DNA of 64,000 nt. Source: Sphingomonas_B tabacisoli (GTDB lineage: Bacteria; Pseudomonadota; Alphaproteobacteria; Sphingomonadales; Sphingomonadaceae). Both the position numbers and the translations under genes were made by a program. The stretch covers positions 2,418,001 through 2,482,000 of the forward strand of contig NZ_JBHUDY010000001.1 in assembly GCF_042678385.1 (NCBI RefSeq). Direction: 5' to 3'. A model generated the notes under the pieces. The model was not told the DNA's origin, made no database searches, and saw only the letters and a program-made list of their open reading frames with translations. Below are positions 1 to 10,757 of the stretch, piece after piece (position 1 is the first letter of the stretch; every line of letters begins with the position of its first letter).

Positions 1-55
1 CATCCGCACGGTGCGCAGCGCCGGCTACGCGCTGGACGCCGACGGCAAGCTCTGA
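1..55 (+). CDS. OmpR/PhoB-type response regulator, C-terminal end only
   Basis: Only the last 17 codons are inside the window; the stop TGA is at 53-55. The readable peptide IRTVRSAGYALDADGKL matches the end of the winged-helix DNA-binding domain of OmpR-family response regulators, whose last beta-hairpin normally reads I-x-T-V-R-G-x-G-Y. The partner kinase is not visible and may lie upstream. The family assignment rests on this short motif alone. Confidence 0.6.
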   Translation, partial: IRTVRSAGYALDADGKL

Positions 56-83
56 TTAGCTCGCCTCCGAAAAGGGGGAGAGG

Positions 84-1010
84 ATGAACCTCGCGCAAAT
101 CGTCGCGGACATCGCCGCCGAAATGGCAGCCGAGGCCGATCGCGGCCGTGTCGCCGACTATATTCCTGCCCTTGCCCGCGTCGATCCTGCGCATTTCGGC
201 ATCGCGGTCGTCACGCACGAAGGCGCGGTCCACGAAGCCGGCCATTCGGAGACGCCCTTTTCGATCCAGAGCGTGTCGAAAGTCTTCGCGCTGACGCTGG
301 CGCTCGACCGTATTGGCCCTCCTTTATGGAAGCGCGTGGGGCGCGAGCCGTCCGGGTCGGCTTTCAACTCGATCATTCAGCTCGAAAGCGAGCGCGGCAT
401 CCCCCGCAATCCCTTCATCAATGCCGGCGCGATCGTCGTCTCGGACGCACTGCTCGCCGGCCACGATGCGCGCGAGACGATCGGTGACCTGCTCCGCTTC
501 GTCCGCTTCCTCGCCGAGGACGAAGGCGTCGAGATCGACGGCGAAGTCGCCCATTCCGAGGCCGCCACCGGCTTCCGCAACATCGCTCTCGGCAACTATA
601 TGAAATCGTTCGGTAATCTTGAAAACGCCGTCGAGGAAGCGTGCAAGGTATATTTCCACCAATGTGCCCTCTCGATGTCCTGCCGCCAACTCGCGATGGC
701 CGGCCGATTCCTGATGAACGACGGCCTCCAGCCCGGCAGCGGCGCCAGGATCACAACACCCGAACGCACCCGCCGCATCAACGCCTTGATGCTGACCTGC
801 GGCCATTACGACGGCTCGGGCGAGTTCGCTTTCCGCGTCGGAATTCCCGGCAAGTCGGGGGTTGGCGGCGGCATCCTCGGGGTGGTGCCGGGCAAGGCGT
901 CGATCGCCGTCTGGTCGCCGGGCCTCAACGAGCGCGGCAACTCCAAGCTCGGCAGCCTCGCCCTCGAACGCCTCGCCGAGCGCACCGGCTGGAGCGTGTT
1001 CACGCCCTAG
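84..1010 (+). CDS. glsA: Glutaminase A
   Basis: Hydrolyses L-glutamine to L-glutamate and ammonia in the cytoplasm. The 308-residue length is normal for the bacterial glutaminase family with a serine beta-lactamase-like fold. The catalytic Ser-x-x-Lys is visible as SVSK (S63, K66), and the family sequences NPFINAGAI (around residue 109) and GKSGVGGGI (around residue 259) are present. The ATG is preceded by a strong purine-rich Shine-Dalgarno (GGGGGAGAGG). It lies 28 bp after the response-regulator stop and runs convergently into the Gfo/Idh gene, overlapping its end by 4 bp. Nothing shows regulation. Confidence 0.93.
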   Translation: MNLAQIVADIAAEMAAEADRGRVADYIPALARVDPAHFGIAVVTHEGAVHEAGHSETPFSIQSVSKVFALTLALDRIGPPLWKRVGREPSGSAFNSIIQLESERGIPRNPFINAGAIVVSDALLAGHDARETIGDLLRFVRFLAEDEGVEIDGEVAHSEAATGFRNIALGNYMKSFGNLENAVEEACKVYFHQCALSMSCRQLAMAGRFLMNDGLQPGSGARITTPERTRRINALMLTCGHYDGSGEFAFRVGIPGKSGVGGGILGVVPGKASIAVWSPGLNERGNSKLGSLALERLAERTGWSVFTP

Positions 1011-2098
1011 CCGGCGGCGCGCACTTCCTCGATCGTCACCACCCGCTTCTCCCGCGCGCTGAGTTCTGCCGCAGCCCCGATCTCGACGGCCCGCAGCCCG
1101 TCCTCCGCAGTCACGATCACCGGACCTTCGCCCCTCACCGCGGCGTTGAACGCCTGGTGCTGGTAATAGGTCGAGCCATGATGCTGGCCGGCGGCGAGCG
1201 CGGTCTCGTCGACCGGCACATGCTCGCGCTCCACCTGCTTCGGGTTCATGAACCCGACCCGCGGGTGAAACACCAGCGACCCTTCCGGGATCAGCACATC
1301 GAGCCGCGCCTCGTCGCCGACCGCGGTGATCTCTTCCTGGTTCTCCGCCCCATCGGCGAACATCGAAAGATCAAGCATCGCCCGCACGCCATTCTCGAAA
1401 TCGACGGTGGTGAAGCTGTTGTCGATGATGTCGGGCTTCTCGCCGCCATAGCGTTCGTCCTGATGGTTCACGTCCATCGCGCCGGAGCAATAGACCCGCA
1501 CCGCCTCCGAGCGGACGATCAGCCGCATCAGGTCGAAGAAATGGCAGCATTTTTCGACCATCGTGCCGCCGGTGTTGCGGCTGAACCGGTTCCAGTCGCC
1601 GACCTTGGGCAGGAATGGGAAGCGGTGCTCGCGGATCGACAGCATCTGCAGGCGCCCGATCCGCCCGTCATGCACCTGTTCGATGAACTTCGCGGCAGGC
1701 GGCATGAAGCGATACTCCATCGCCGTCCAGAACACCTGATCCCGCGCCGCGGCCCGCGCCGCGATCCACCGCGCATCCGCCACCGTCGTCGCCAGCGGTT
1801 TTTCGCACAGGATATGGACCGGCAGGTCAATGATCGGCTCCAGCACCTCGCGGTGCGTAAAATTGGGCGATGCGATGATCACTGCATCCACTTCGCCCGA
1901 TCGCACCATCGCCTCGCCGCTCTCGAACGCCTTGGGCTCGGACCATCCTTCGGACGCATCACGCGCCCAGTCGAGCGAGGTCGGAACGGGATCGTAGATC
2001 GCGGTCAGCTCCGCGCCCGGCGTCACCTTGAGGTTCTGGATGTGCTCGACCCCCATCATCCCGGTGCCGATCAATCCGTAGCGAACGCGCCTTCCCAT
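1007..2098 (-). CDS. Gfo/Idh/MocA family oxidoreductase
   Basis: NAD(P)-dependent sugar or polyol dehydrogenase-like protein, 363 aa. The N-terminal Rossmann motif is GLIGTGMMG (residues 8-16) and the family Glu-Lys-Pro signature is at 99-101 (CEKPLATT). The C-terminal part looks like the usual beta-sheet substrate domain. An in-frame upstream start at 2149 would overlap the divergent aldo/keto reductase; the start at 2098 is preferred because AAGGAAG lies just upstream. Only about 20 bp separate it from the divergent gene, so promoters must overlap coding DNA or each other. Substrate unknown; the neighbours suggest sugar or sulfo-sugar oxidation. Confidence 0.85.
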   Translation of the reverse strand: MGRRVRYGLIGTGMMGVEHIQNLKVTPGAELTAIYDPVPTSLDWARDASEGWSEPKAFESGEAMVRSGEVDAVIIASPNFTHREVLEPIIDLPVHILCEKPLATTVADARWIAARAAARDQVFWTAMEYRFMPPAAKFIEQVHDGRIGRLQMLSIREHRFPFLPKVGDWNRFSRNTGGTMVEKCCHFFDLMRLIVRSEAVRVYCSGAMDVNHQDERYGGEKPDIIDNSFTTVDFENGVRAMLDLSMFADGAENQEEITAVGDEARLDVLIPEGSLVFHPRVGFMNPKQVEREHVPVDETALAAGQHHGSTYYQHQAFNAAVRGEGPVIVTAEDGLRAVEIGAAAELSAREKRVVTIEEVRAAG

Positions 2099-2118
2099 TT
2101 CCGCTTCCTTCGTGCCAT

Positions 2119-3036
2119 ATGACAGCGATGACATATTTGCCCTTCTCACCCGATCCGCGGCCGCTCGGCAAGAGCGGGATCATGGTTTCGCCGATTGCCT
2201 GGGGCATGTGGCGGTTCGCCGGCGCTGGCGTCGACGAAGGGCGCAAGCTGGTCGAGGCGGCGTTCGAAGCGGGGGTCACCCTGTTCGACACCGCCGATAT
2301 CTACGGCTTCACCGGGATCGAGGGCTTCGGCGATGCCGAAACGCTGCTCGGCGACATCTTCGCCGCCGCGCCGGGGCTTCGCGACCGCATGGTGCTCGCG
2401 ACAAAGGGCGGGATTACCCCGCCGGTCCCCTACAACTCCTCGCGCGATTATCTGATGGAAGCGCTGGAGAATTCCATACACCGCCTGCGTACGGACCGCG
2501 TCGATCTCTACCAGATCCACCGTCCCGATATTCTCACGCACCCGCAGGAAGTAGCGCGCACGCTCGAGGATATGGTCGCGTCCGGCAAGGTGCGCGCGAT
2601 CGGTGTGTCCAACTACACGCTTGAGCAAACCCGCGCCCTGACTTCGTTACTGACGGTCCCGCTCGCCAGCACGCAGCCCGAATTCTCGCCGCTCTGGACC
2701 GAGCCGATGACGAACGGCCTGTTCGATCTGGCGATGGCCGACGACATTGCGATCCTCCCTTGGTCGCCGCTCGGCGGCGGGCGCATCGCGAAGCCCGGCA
2801 CGGAACGCGAGCACGCCGTCGCCGCAGCGCTCGACCGCAAGGCCGAAGCGGCGAGCGTCAGCCGCGCCAGTGCCGCCTACTCCTGGATCATGGCGCACCC
2901 GGCGCGGCCGATCCCGATCGTCGGCACCCAGAATGCCGAGCGCATCGCCGAGATCGCGCAGGTGTTCGGCGTCCGCTGGACGCGCGCGGAATGGTACGAC
3001 GTGCTGGTGGCATCGCGGGGGGAGAGACTGCCATGA
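2119..3036 (+). CDS. Aldo/keto reductase
   Basis: NAD(P)H-dependent oxidoreductase with a TIM-barrel fold, 305 aa. The catalytic tetrad can be read as D57, Y62 (DTADIYG), K96 (LATKGG) and H134 (YQIHRPD). Its stop overlaps the next start (ATGA at 3033-3036), so it is translationally coupled to the flavin monooxygenase. A second in-frame ATG at 2128 is possible; neither has a clear ribosome binding site. Pairing an aldo/keto reductase with an SsuD-like monooxygenase resembles the SmoB/SmoC pair of the oxidative sulfoquinovose pathway, but no transporter, flavin reductase or sulfoquinovosidase is visible here, so that remains a hypothesis. Confidence 0.85.
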   Translation: MTAMTYLPFSPDPRPLGKSGIMVSPIAWGMWRFAGAGVDEGRKLVEAAFEAGVTLFDTADIYGFTGIEGFGDAETLLGDIFAAAPGLRDRMVLATKGGITPPVPYNSSRDYLMEALENSIHRLRTDRVDLYQIHRPDILTHPQEVARTLEDMVASGKVRAIGVSNYTLEQTRALTSLLTVPLASTQPEFSPLWTEPMTNGLFDLAMADDIAILPWSPLGGGRIAKPGTEREHAVAAALDRKAEAASVSRASAAYSWIMAHPARPIPIVGTQNAERIAEIAQVFGVRWTRAEWYDVLVASRGERLP

Positions 3037-4094
3037 CGAGCGGGTGCGAGATCAGTTGGTTTTCGGCGCTCTGCGACGACGACTACGAGTTTCTCGGCGC
3101 TCCCGACCCGAAACTCCGCTCAAGTTGGGAGCATTGCCGCGACATCGTGCTGACCGCGGAGACCGGCGGCTTCGACAACATCCTGCTCCCCTCAGGCTAT
3201 GCGCTCGGCATCGACACCACCGCCTTCGCCGCAGCGATCGCGACTTTGGTCAAACGCATCAAGCTGCTGATGGCCGTCCGCATCGGCGAGACCTGGCCGC
3301 CGCAGCTCGTCCGCCAGATCGCGACCATCGATCGCATCCTGGGGGGGCGTCTCACCGTCAACATCATCTCGTCCGAAATGCCGGGCGAGACACTGGCTTC
3401 TGCGCCCCGCTACGCCCGCACTGTCGAGGCAATGAAGATTCTGAAGACGCTGCTGAACGGGGAGCCGCTCGATCATGACGGCGAGTTTTGGAAGCTGAAG
3501 CTCGACCCGCCCCGCGTCGGCACGGTCTCGGGCAAATGCCCGCCGCTGTATTTTGGCGGTCTCTCGCCCGACGCGCGCGACGCCGCGGCGCAAGGTTGCG
3601 ACGTCTATCTGATGTGGCCGGACCGTGAAGAGGCGGTGCGCGACATCATTGCCGACATGAAATCGCGTGCTGCCACCTACGGCCGCACCCTCCGCTTCGG
3701 ATATCGCGCGCACGTGATCGTCCGCGAGACGGAAGACGAGGCCCGCGCCTATGCCCGTCGACTCCTTTCCAAGCTCGATGCCGAGACCGGCGCCGCGATC
3801 CGCCAGAAATCGCTCGATTCGACCTCGGTCGGCGTCACCGCGCAGGCGGCACTTCGCGAGCAGTCCGATGACGAGGGTTTCGTCGAAGACGGCCTGTGGA
3901 CCGGCATCGGCCGCGCCCGCTCCGGCTGCGGCGCCGCAATCGTTGGCGACCCGGATCAGGTGCTGGCGAAGCTCCAGCGCTACCGCGACATGGGCATCGA
4001 AGCCTTCATCCTGTCCGGCTACCCGCACGCGGCGGAAGCGGACCTGTTCGCGCGCCACGTGCTTCCCCGGATCGAGCACGGCCCGTTGATCTAA
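3033..4094 (+). CDS. LLM-class flavin-dependent monooxygenase (SsuD/SmoC-like)
   Basis: Bacterial luciferase-like (TIM-barrel) FMNH2-dependent oxygenase, 353 aa. Family features include WFSALCDDD near the N-terminus, GFDNILLPSG, RLTVNIISSEMPGE, and a C-terminal GDPDQVLAKLQRYRDMGIEAF segment typical of alkanesulfonate monooxygenases. The expected reaction is oxygenolytic cleavage of a C-S bond (or a similar oxygenation) using reduced flavin from a separate reductase, which is not visible nearby. The start is set by ATGA overlap with the aldo/keto reductase. The gene ends just before a composite palindromic repeat (4096-4218) that may end or weaken read-through toward sahR. Substrate not determined. 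Confidence 0.82.
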   Translation: MTSGCEISWFSALCDDDYEFLGAPDPKLRSSWEHCRDIVLTAETGGFDNILLPSGYALGIDTTAFAAAIATLVKRIKLLMAVRIGETWPPQLVRQIATIDRILGGRLTVNIISSEMPGETLASAPRYARTVEAMKILKTLLNGEPLDHDGEFWKLKLDPPRVGTVSGKCPPLYFGGLSPDARDAAAQGCDVYLMWPDREEAVRDIIADMKSRAATYGRTLRFGYRAHVIVRETEDEARAYARRLLSKLDAETGAAIRQKSLDSTSVGVTAQAALREQSDDEGFVEDGLWTGIGRARSGCGAAIVGDPDQVLAKLQRYRDMGIEAFILSGYPHAAEADLFARHVLPRIEHGPLI

Positions 4095-4095
4095 G

Positions 4096-4218
4096 TCCCT
4101 CTCCTTCCAGGAGAGGGAGGGGCCCGCTCGCGGAGCGAGTGGGAGGGTGAGGACGACAAACCAGTCACCCTCACCCCGCTCAGTTCCGCCGAGTCGCCCC
4201 TCTCCTGGCAGGAGAAGG
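4096..4218. repeat. Composite palindromic intergenic repeat (BIME-like)
   Basis: Contains a perfect 9-bp hairpin (TCCCTCTCC/GGAGAGGGA, 4096-4118), a second hairpin CCGCTCG/CGAGTGG (about 4124-4139), long-range pairing of GGGTGAGG with CCTCACCC, and a final CCTCTCCT/AGGAGAAGG hairpin. It fills the gap between the monooxygenase gene and the SahR operator. Similar GAGAGGG/CCCTCTC units recur between the metH halves, so this looks like a dispersed repeat family rather than a single terminator, although it could act as one. Confidence 0.75.
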
Positions 4219-4237
4219 TATTCGCCCTTGCTCGCAC

Positions 4238-4253
4238 ATAAAGATATCTTTAT
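4238..4253. promoter_or_regulatory. Probable SahR operator (16-bp perfect palindrome)
   Basis: ATAAAGATATCTTTAT is a perfect inverted repeat; positions 4236 and 4255 also pair. It ends 10 bp before the GTG start of the ArsR-methyltransferase regulator, a typical place for an autoregulatory operator overlapping the promoter. Known SahR regulons in Proteobacteria control methionine-cycle genes, which fits the metF and metH genes downstream. That SahR binds exactly this sequence is inference. Confidence 0.72.
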
Positions 4254-4263
4254 ATCCTGATGC

Positions 4264-5202
4264 GTGGATCGGCTTCTCGACATCTTTCGCGCGCTTGGCG
4301 ACCCGACGCGGCTGCGCATTTTCGCGCTGCTGCGGCGCATGGAGCTGTCGGTCGGCGAGCTCGCGCAAGTGCTCGGCCAGAGCCAGCCGCGCGTGTCGCG
4401 TCACGTCCGCATTCTCGCCGATGCCGGCCTGACCACGCGTCGCCGCGAAGGAAGCTGGGTGTTCCTCGCCCTTGCCGAAGACCCCGCGCACGAGCCGTTG
4501 CTCGCCGCGATCGACCAGGCCGCCGGCGGTTGGGCTGAGGAAGACGCCGCGCGGCTCTCTGCCGTCCGGGCCGAGCGCGCTGCCGCCGCCGAACGCTATT
4601 TCGCCGCCCGCGCCGAGGAATGGGACGCAATCCGCTCGCTCTACGTGCCTGAGCGGCAGGTCGAGGCGGCGATGGCCGATATGCTCGCCGACCGCGCGGT
4701 CGGCCGCCTCGTCGATCTGGGCACCGGCACCGGGCGCATGCTCGAACTGTTCGGCGCCGAGGCTGTCCGCGCCGTCGGGGTCGACCGCAGCCCCGAAATG
4801 CTCCGCCTTGCGCGCGCCAAGCTCGCCGAGGCCGTGCCGGCCGCCGAGCTGCGCCAGGGCGACCTGACCGCGCTGCCGCTCACCGACGGCATCGCCGACA
4901 CCGTGATCCTGCACCAGGTGCTGCACTTCGTGCCGCAGCCCGGCGCCGCGCTCGCCGAAGCCGCGCGATTGGTGGCCGATGGCGGTCGGATGCTGATCGT
5001 CGATTTCGCGCCGCATGAGCGCGAGGAACTCCGCGCCCGCGACGCGCATCAGCGCCTCGGCTTTTCGGACGCTCAGATCGAAGGCTGGCTGCAGGCGGCG
5101 GGCCTGCATCTTGACGAGACGAAAGAACTCGAAGGGGGCGAATTGACCGTGAAACTCTGGCTCGCCGAACGGCCGAGCGCGGTCCGGGAGAAAGCCGCAT
5201 GA
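4264..5202 (+). CDS. sahR: ArsR-family regulator fused to SAM-dependent methyltransferase domain (SahR-type)
   Basis: 312 aa. Residues 1-75 form an ArsR winged helix (GDPTRLRIF, then the recognition helix around QSQPRVSRHVRIL). Residues 110-260 form a class I SAM-binding domain with motif I VDLGTGTGR at about 150-158. In the described SahR family this domain senses S-adenosylhomocysteine and the protein represses methyl-cycle genes. The start is GTG at 4264; the ATG at 4260 is in another frame. No Shine-Dalgarno is visible, so the transcript may have a very short leader. The gene overlaps metF by ATGA, forming an operon with metF and both metH genes. Methyltransferase activity itself is not implied. 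Confidence 0.82.
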   Translation: MDRLLDIFRALGDPTRLRIFALLRRMELSVGELAQVLGQSQPRVSRHVRILADAGLTTRRREGSWVFLALAEDPAHEPLLAAIDQAAGGWAEEDAARLSAVRAERAAAAERYFAARAEEWDAIRSLYVPERQVEAAMADMLADRAVGRLVDLGTGTGRMLELFGAEAVRAVGVDRSPEMLRLARAKLAEAVPAAELRQGDLTALPLTDGIADTVILHQVLHFVPQPGAALAEAARLVADGGRMLIVDFAPHEREELRARDAHQRLGFSDAQIEGWLQAAGLHLDETKELEGGELTVKLWLAERPSAVREKAA

Positions 5203-6140
5203 CCCTGTCGCTCGCCCAGATGGAGGAAGCGCGCCGCGCGCTCGACACCCCGCTGTTCGCCGATCTTTCCGGCGACATCGGTGTCTCCTTCGAATTTTTT
5301 CCGCCGAAGACGGAGAAGATGGAAGCCCAGCTCTGGGACTCGATCCAGACGCTGGCGCCGCTCGGGCCACGCTTCGTGTCGGTTACCTATGGCGCCGGCG
5401 GCTCGACCCGGGAACGCACGCACGCGACCGTTGCGCGCATCCAGCGCGAGACCAGCCTTGCCGCAGCCGCGCATTTGACCTGCGTCGAGGCGAGCCGCGC
5501 CGAGATCGACGCCGTCGCCGAGGAATATTGGGCAGCGGGTGTCCGTCACATCGTGGCGCTGCGCGGCGATCCGCCCGTCATGGGCACCAAGTTCCAGCCG
5601 CATCCGGACGGCTACGCCAACGCGGCGGAGCTGGTCGCGGGCCTGAAACGCCTCCACCCGTTCGAGATTTCGGTCGCCGCCTATCCGGAACTGCATCCGG
5701 ATTCGGGCACGCAAGCGGCGGACCTCGACAACCTCAAACGCAAGCTCGACGCCGGCGCGACACGGGCGATCACGCAGTTCTTCTTCTCGCCCGACTGTTT
5801 CTTCCGCTTCCGTGACGCGGTCGCCGCGGCGGGCATCGATTCGGAGATCGTGCCAGGCATCCTGCCCGTCTCGAACGTCGCCCAGACCCGCAAATTCGCC
5901 GGGCTGTGCGGCGCGGAGATTCCCGGCTGGATGGACCGGCTGTTCGAGGGCCTCGACGATCTGCCCGCGTCGCGCCAGCTCGTCGCCGCCACGCTCGCCG
6001 CGGAGCTCTGCCGCAAGCTCTATGCCGGTGGCGTCCGCCATTTCCATTTCTACACCCTCAATCGCGCCGAGCTGGCCTACGCCATCTGCCACTTGCTGGG
6101 CCTGCGCCCGGTCGCGGCCGCCCAGGAGAAAGCGGCATGA
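5199..6140 (+). CDS. metF: 5,10-methylenetetrahydrofolate reductase
   Basis: FAD enzyme reducing 5,10-methylene-THF to 5-methyl-THF, the methyl donor for methionine synthase. At 313 aa it has the usual bacterial length. The N-terminal SFEFFPPKTEK carries the catalytic Glu (E32, equivalent to E28 of E. coli MetF), followed by the FAD-binding stretch VSVTYGAGGSTRERT and ALRGDPP. It is translationally coupled at both ends by 4-bp ATGA overlaps with sahR and the metH N-terminal gene, so it very likely shares SahR control. Confidence 0.95.
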   Translation: MTLSLAQMEEARRALDTPLFADLSGDIGVSFEFFPPKTEKMEAQLWDSIQTLAPLGPRFVSVTYGAGGSTRERTHATVARIQRETSLAAAAHLTCVEASRAEIDAVAEEYWAAGVRHIVALRGDPPVMGTKFQPHPDGYANAAELVAGLKRLHPFEISVAAYPELHPDSGTQAADLDNLKRKLDAGATRAITQFFFSPDCFFRFRDAVAAAGIDSEIVPGILPVSNVAQTRKFAGLCGAEIPGWMDRLFEGLDDLPASRQLVAATLAAELCRKLYAGGVRHFHFYTLNRAELAYAICHLLGLRPVAAAQEKAA

Positions 6141-7192
6141 TTCCGTCCCAAGCCGCGCAGCGGCTGCGCGCCGAAGCCGCCAGGCGCATCCTGCTGACCG
6201 ACGGCGCGTTCGGCACGATGATCCAGTCTTATCGGCTGACCGAGGCCGATTATCGTGGGCAGCTCGAGCTCGGCCACGACCAGAAGGGCAATAACGACCT
6301 GCTGGCGCTGACCCAGCCGCATGTCGTCGCCGAGATCACCGAGGCCTATCTGGATGCCGGGTCCGACATCGTCTCGACCAACACATTCAACGCCAACACG
6401 ATCAGCCAGGCCGATTACGGCGCCGAGCATCTGGTGCGCGACATGAACATCGCCGCCGCGCAGATCGCGCGGGACGCCGCGCGGAACGCCGAGGCTGCCG
6501 ATGGCCGCCTCCGCTTCGTCGCCGGCGCGCTCGGGCCGACCAACAAGACGCTGTCGCTGTCGCCCGACGTCAACGATCCCGGCTATCGCGCGATCTCGTT
6601 CGACGAGCTGAAAGCGGTCTATCGCGAACAGACCGATGCGCTGCTGGACGGCGGCGTCGATTTCATCCTGATCGAGACGATCTTCGACACGCTGAACGCC
6701 AAGGCCGGCATCATGGCGGTGCTGGAGGCGGAGCGGGCGCTGGGCCGCGAAGTGCCGTTGATGATATCCTTTACTATCACCGACATGTCGGGGCGGAATC
6801 TTTCGGGCCATTCGATCGAGAGCTTCTGGGCCTCGGTGCGGCATGCCAAGCCTTTGACAATAGGTCTGAATTGCTCGTTCGGCGCGCCGCAGCTCCGGCC
6901 CAGCGTCTCGGCATTGTCGCCGATCGCCGACACGCTGCTGATGGCCTATCCGAACGCCGGCCTGCCCAACGATCTCGGCTGCTACGACGAGACGCCCGAG
7001 ACCACCGCCAGCTTCATGGGCGAGTGGGCGGACGAAGGCCTGGTCAACGTCGTCGGCGGCTGCTGCGGCACCACGCCCGATCACATCGGCGCGATGGCGA
7101 AGGCGGTCGCGGGAAAGGCCCCGCGCGCGATCCCGAGGCCGAAGCGCAACACTTTCCTTGCCGGCCTCGACCCGATGCGGATCGCGGCCTGA
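6137..7192 (+). CDS. metH: Methionine synthase, homocysteine-binding module (N-terminal half, separate gene)
   Basis: 351 aa covering only the homocysteine S-methyltransferase (zinc) domain of cobalamin-dependent MetH. The zinc ligands are C246 (GLNCSFGA) and C309-C310 (GGCCGTTPDHI), almost the same numbering as E. coli MetH. The protein ends LAGLDPMRIAA, exactly at the linker that in full-length MetH leads into FVNxGERTNVTGS. The remaining domains are encoded by the next gene in another frame after a 131-bp gap filled with palindromic repeats. The start overlaps metF by ATGA. Function requires the partner subunit. Confidence 0.92.
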   Translation: MIPSQAAQRLRAEAARRILLTDGAFGTMIQSYRLTEADYRGQLELGHDQKGNNDLLALTQPHVVAEITEAYLDAGSDIVSTNTFNANTISQADYGAEHLVRDMNIAAAQIARDAARNAEAADGRLRFVAGALGPTNKTLSLSPDVNDPGYRAISFDELKAVYREQTDALLDGGVDFILIETIFDTLNAKAGIMAVLEAERALGREVPLMISFTITDMSGRNLSGHSIESFWASVRHAKPLTIGLNCSFGAPQLRPSVSALSPIADTLLMAYPNAGLPNDLGCYDETPETTASFMGEWADEGLVNVVGGCCGTTPDHIGAMAKAVAGKAPRAIPRPKRNTFLAGLDPMRIAA

Positions 7193-7195
7193 TCT

Positions 7196-7322
7196 CCTCC
7201 CCTCCCGCTTGCGGGAGGGGCTGGGGGTGGGCTCAAGTTTTCAGAGAATAACCGATGGCAACAGCGTACTCGATCGATTCAGACCCACACCCCGACCCTC
7301 TCCCGCAAGCGGGAGAGGGAGG
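7196..7322. repeat. Pair of inverted palindromic repeats between the metH halves
   Basis: The left unit contains CCCCTCCCGCTTGCGGGAGG and then a G-rich tail (GGGGGTGGGCT); the right unit is its inverted copy, AGACCCACACCCCGACC followed by CTCTCCCGCAAGCGGGAGAG. Each unit is also a hairpin. The right edge reads GGGAGAGGGAGGA immediately before the metH C-terminal ATG, so the repeat supplies the purine-rich ribosome binding region of that gene. The frame through the right unit is open (DPHPDPLPQAGEGG), which can mislead start calling. Confidence 0.85.
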
Positions 7323-7323
7323 A

Positions 7324-9945
<2,622 letters not shown>

Positions 9946-10635
9946 TCAGGCAATAGCGGCCGGGCGGCGGCGCACGCGCAGCGCCGCCCCCGCCAGACCG
10001 ATTCCGCCCAGCATCAGCGCCCAGCTCGCCGGCTCCGGCACGACCCCGACCGCGGCGGCGATGCCATATTGGATATGGTCGATCTCGGTCGCGCCGGGAT
10101 TGGAGATCAGCAGCCGCGAGATGCCGCCGGCGTTCGTGGCGCCGTAGAACCGGTCCTCGGCGGTGGTGCCGCTGAAGCTGCCATCGGCATGATCGCCCAT
10201 CAGCACGCCGAGCGAGACATTGTTCTGGTCGAAGGCTTCGAACCGGATCGGATTGCCGCCGTCCGTCCAGACCACGCCCGCGGCTGTCGGAAGCTTGCCG
10301 CCCAGCGCGGCCGCATTGAACAGAATCTCGAAGTTGCTGCCGAACAGCGAATGGCCGAGCGCCGGATTGCCGCCGTTCCCGACCGAATCGATCGAGCCGA
10401 TGAAGGGGCAACCGCCGCCATCGCCCGTGATGCAAGCGTTCGCAGGATTGACGGACAGTCCGGGCGTATTCAGCGCGGCGTCCTCGAAATCCTCAAGGTA
10501 AAAATTGGCGAACGAGGCCGGATTGAACGGGCTGTCCGCCTGCGACAGATAAGGCGTGGGGCCGAGCAGCGCGGCGGCGGCAGGAGCGGAACCCAGGGCC
10601 AGCAACGCGGCAACGGCGGCGATCGAACGACGCAT
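9946..10635 (-). CDS. PEP-CTERM sorting domain protein (secreted, function unknown)
   Basis: 229 aa. An N-terminal signal peptide (MRRSIAAVAALLALGSAPAA) is followed by a beta-rich body and the C-terminal tripartite tail VPEPASWALMLGGIGLAGAA plus RVRRR, the PEPxxWA form of the exosortase sorting signal. By family knowledge such proteins are exported, cleaved by an exosortase and often linked to exopolysaccharide production. The start at 10635 has GGGAGG upstream. Its stop directly abuts the metH stop (9945/9946), so the two genes converge with no spacer. The exosortase itself is not in this window. Confidence 0.85.
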   Translation of the reverse strand: MRRSIAAVAALLALGSAPAAAALLGPTPYLSQADSPFNPASFANFYLEDFEDAALNTPGLSVNPANACITGDGGGCPFIGSIDSVGNGGNPALGHSLFGSNFEILFNAAALGGKLPTAAGVVWTDGGNPIRFEAFDQNNVSLGVLMGDHADGSFSGTTAEDRFYGATNAGGISRLLISNPGATEIDHIQYGIAAAVGVVPEPASWALMLGGIGLAGAALRVRRRPAAIA

Positions 10636-10757
10636 GTGAACCTCCCTTTGAGGTCGATCTGAACGCCCCTCCGCCCCGCGGCCGATACCTTGCCGCTTGC
10701 CCGCATCACGCCCGGCCACTCGCACCCGGAAAATTCTGCGCCGTCCGCACTTGCCCG

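Noticed and set aside
641..2122. Long plus-strand open frame of 493 codons antisense to the Gfo/Idh gene
   Set aside because: It is rich in Arg/His with no family motif and shadows two well-supported genes; high-GC DNA gives such frames.
7255..7323. N-terminal extension of the metH C-terminal gene
   Set aside because: These codons translate the inverted repeat (PDPLPQAGEGG); the pterin domain starts at ATG 7324 with purine-rich RBS.
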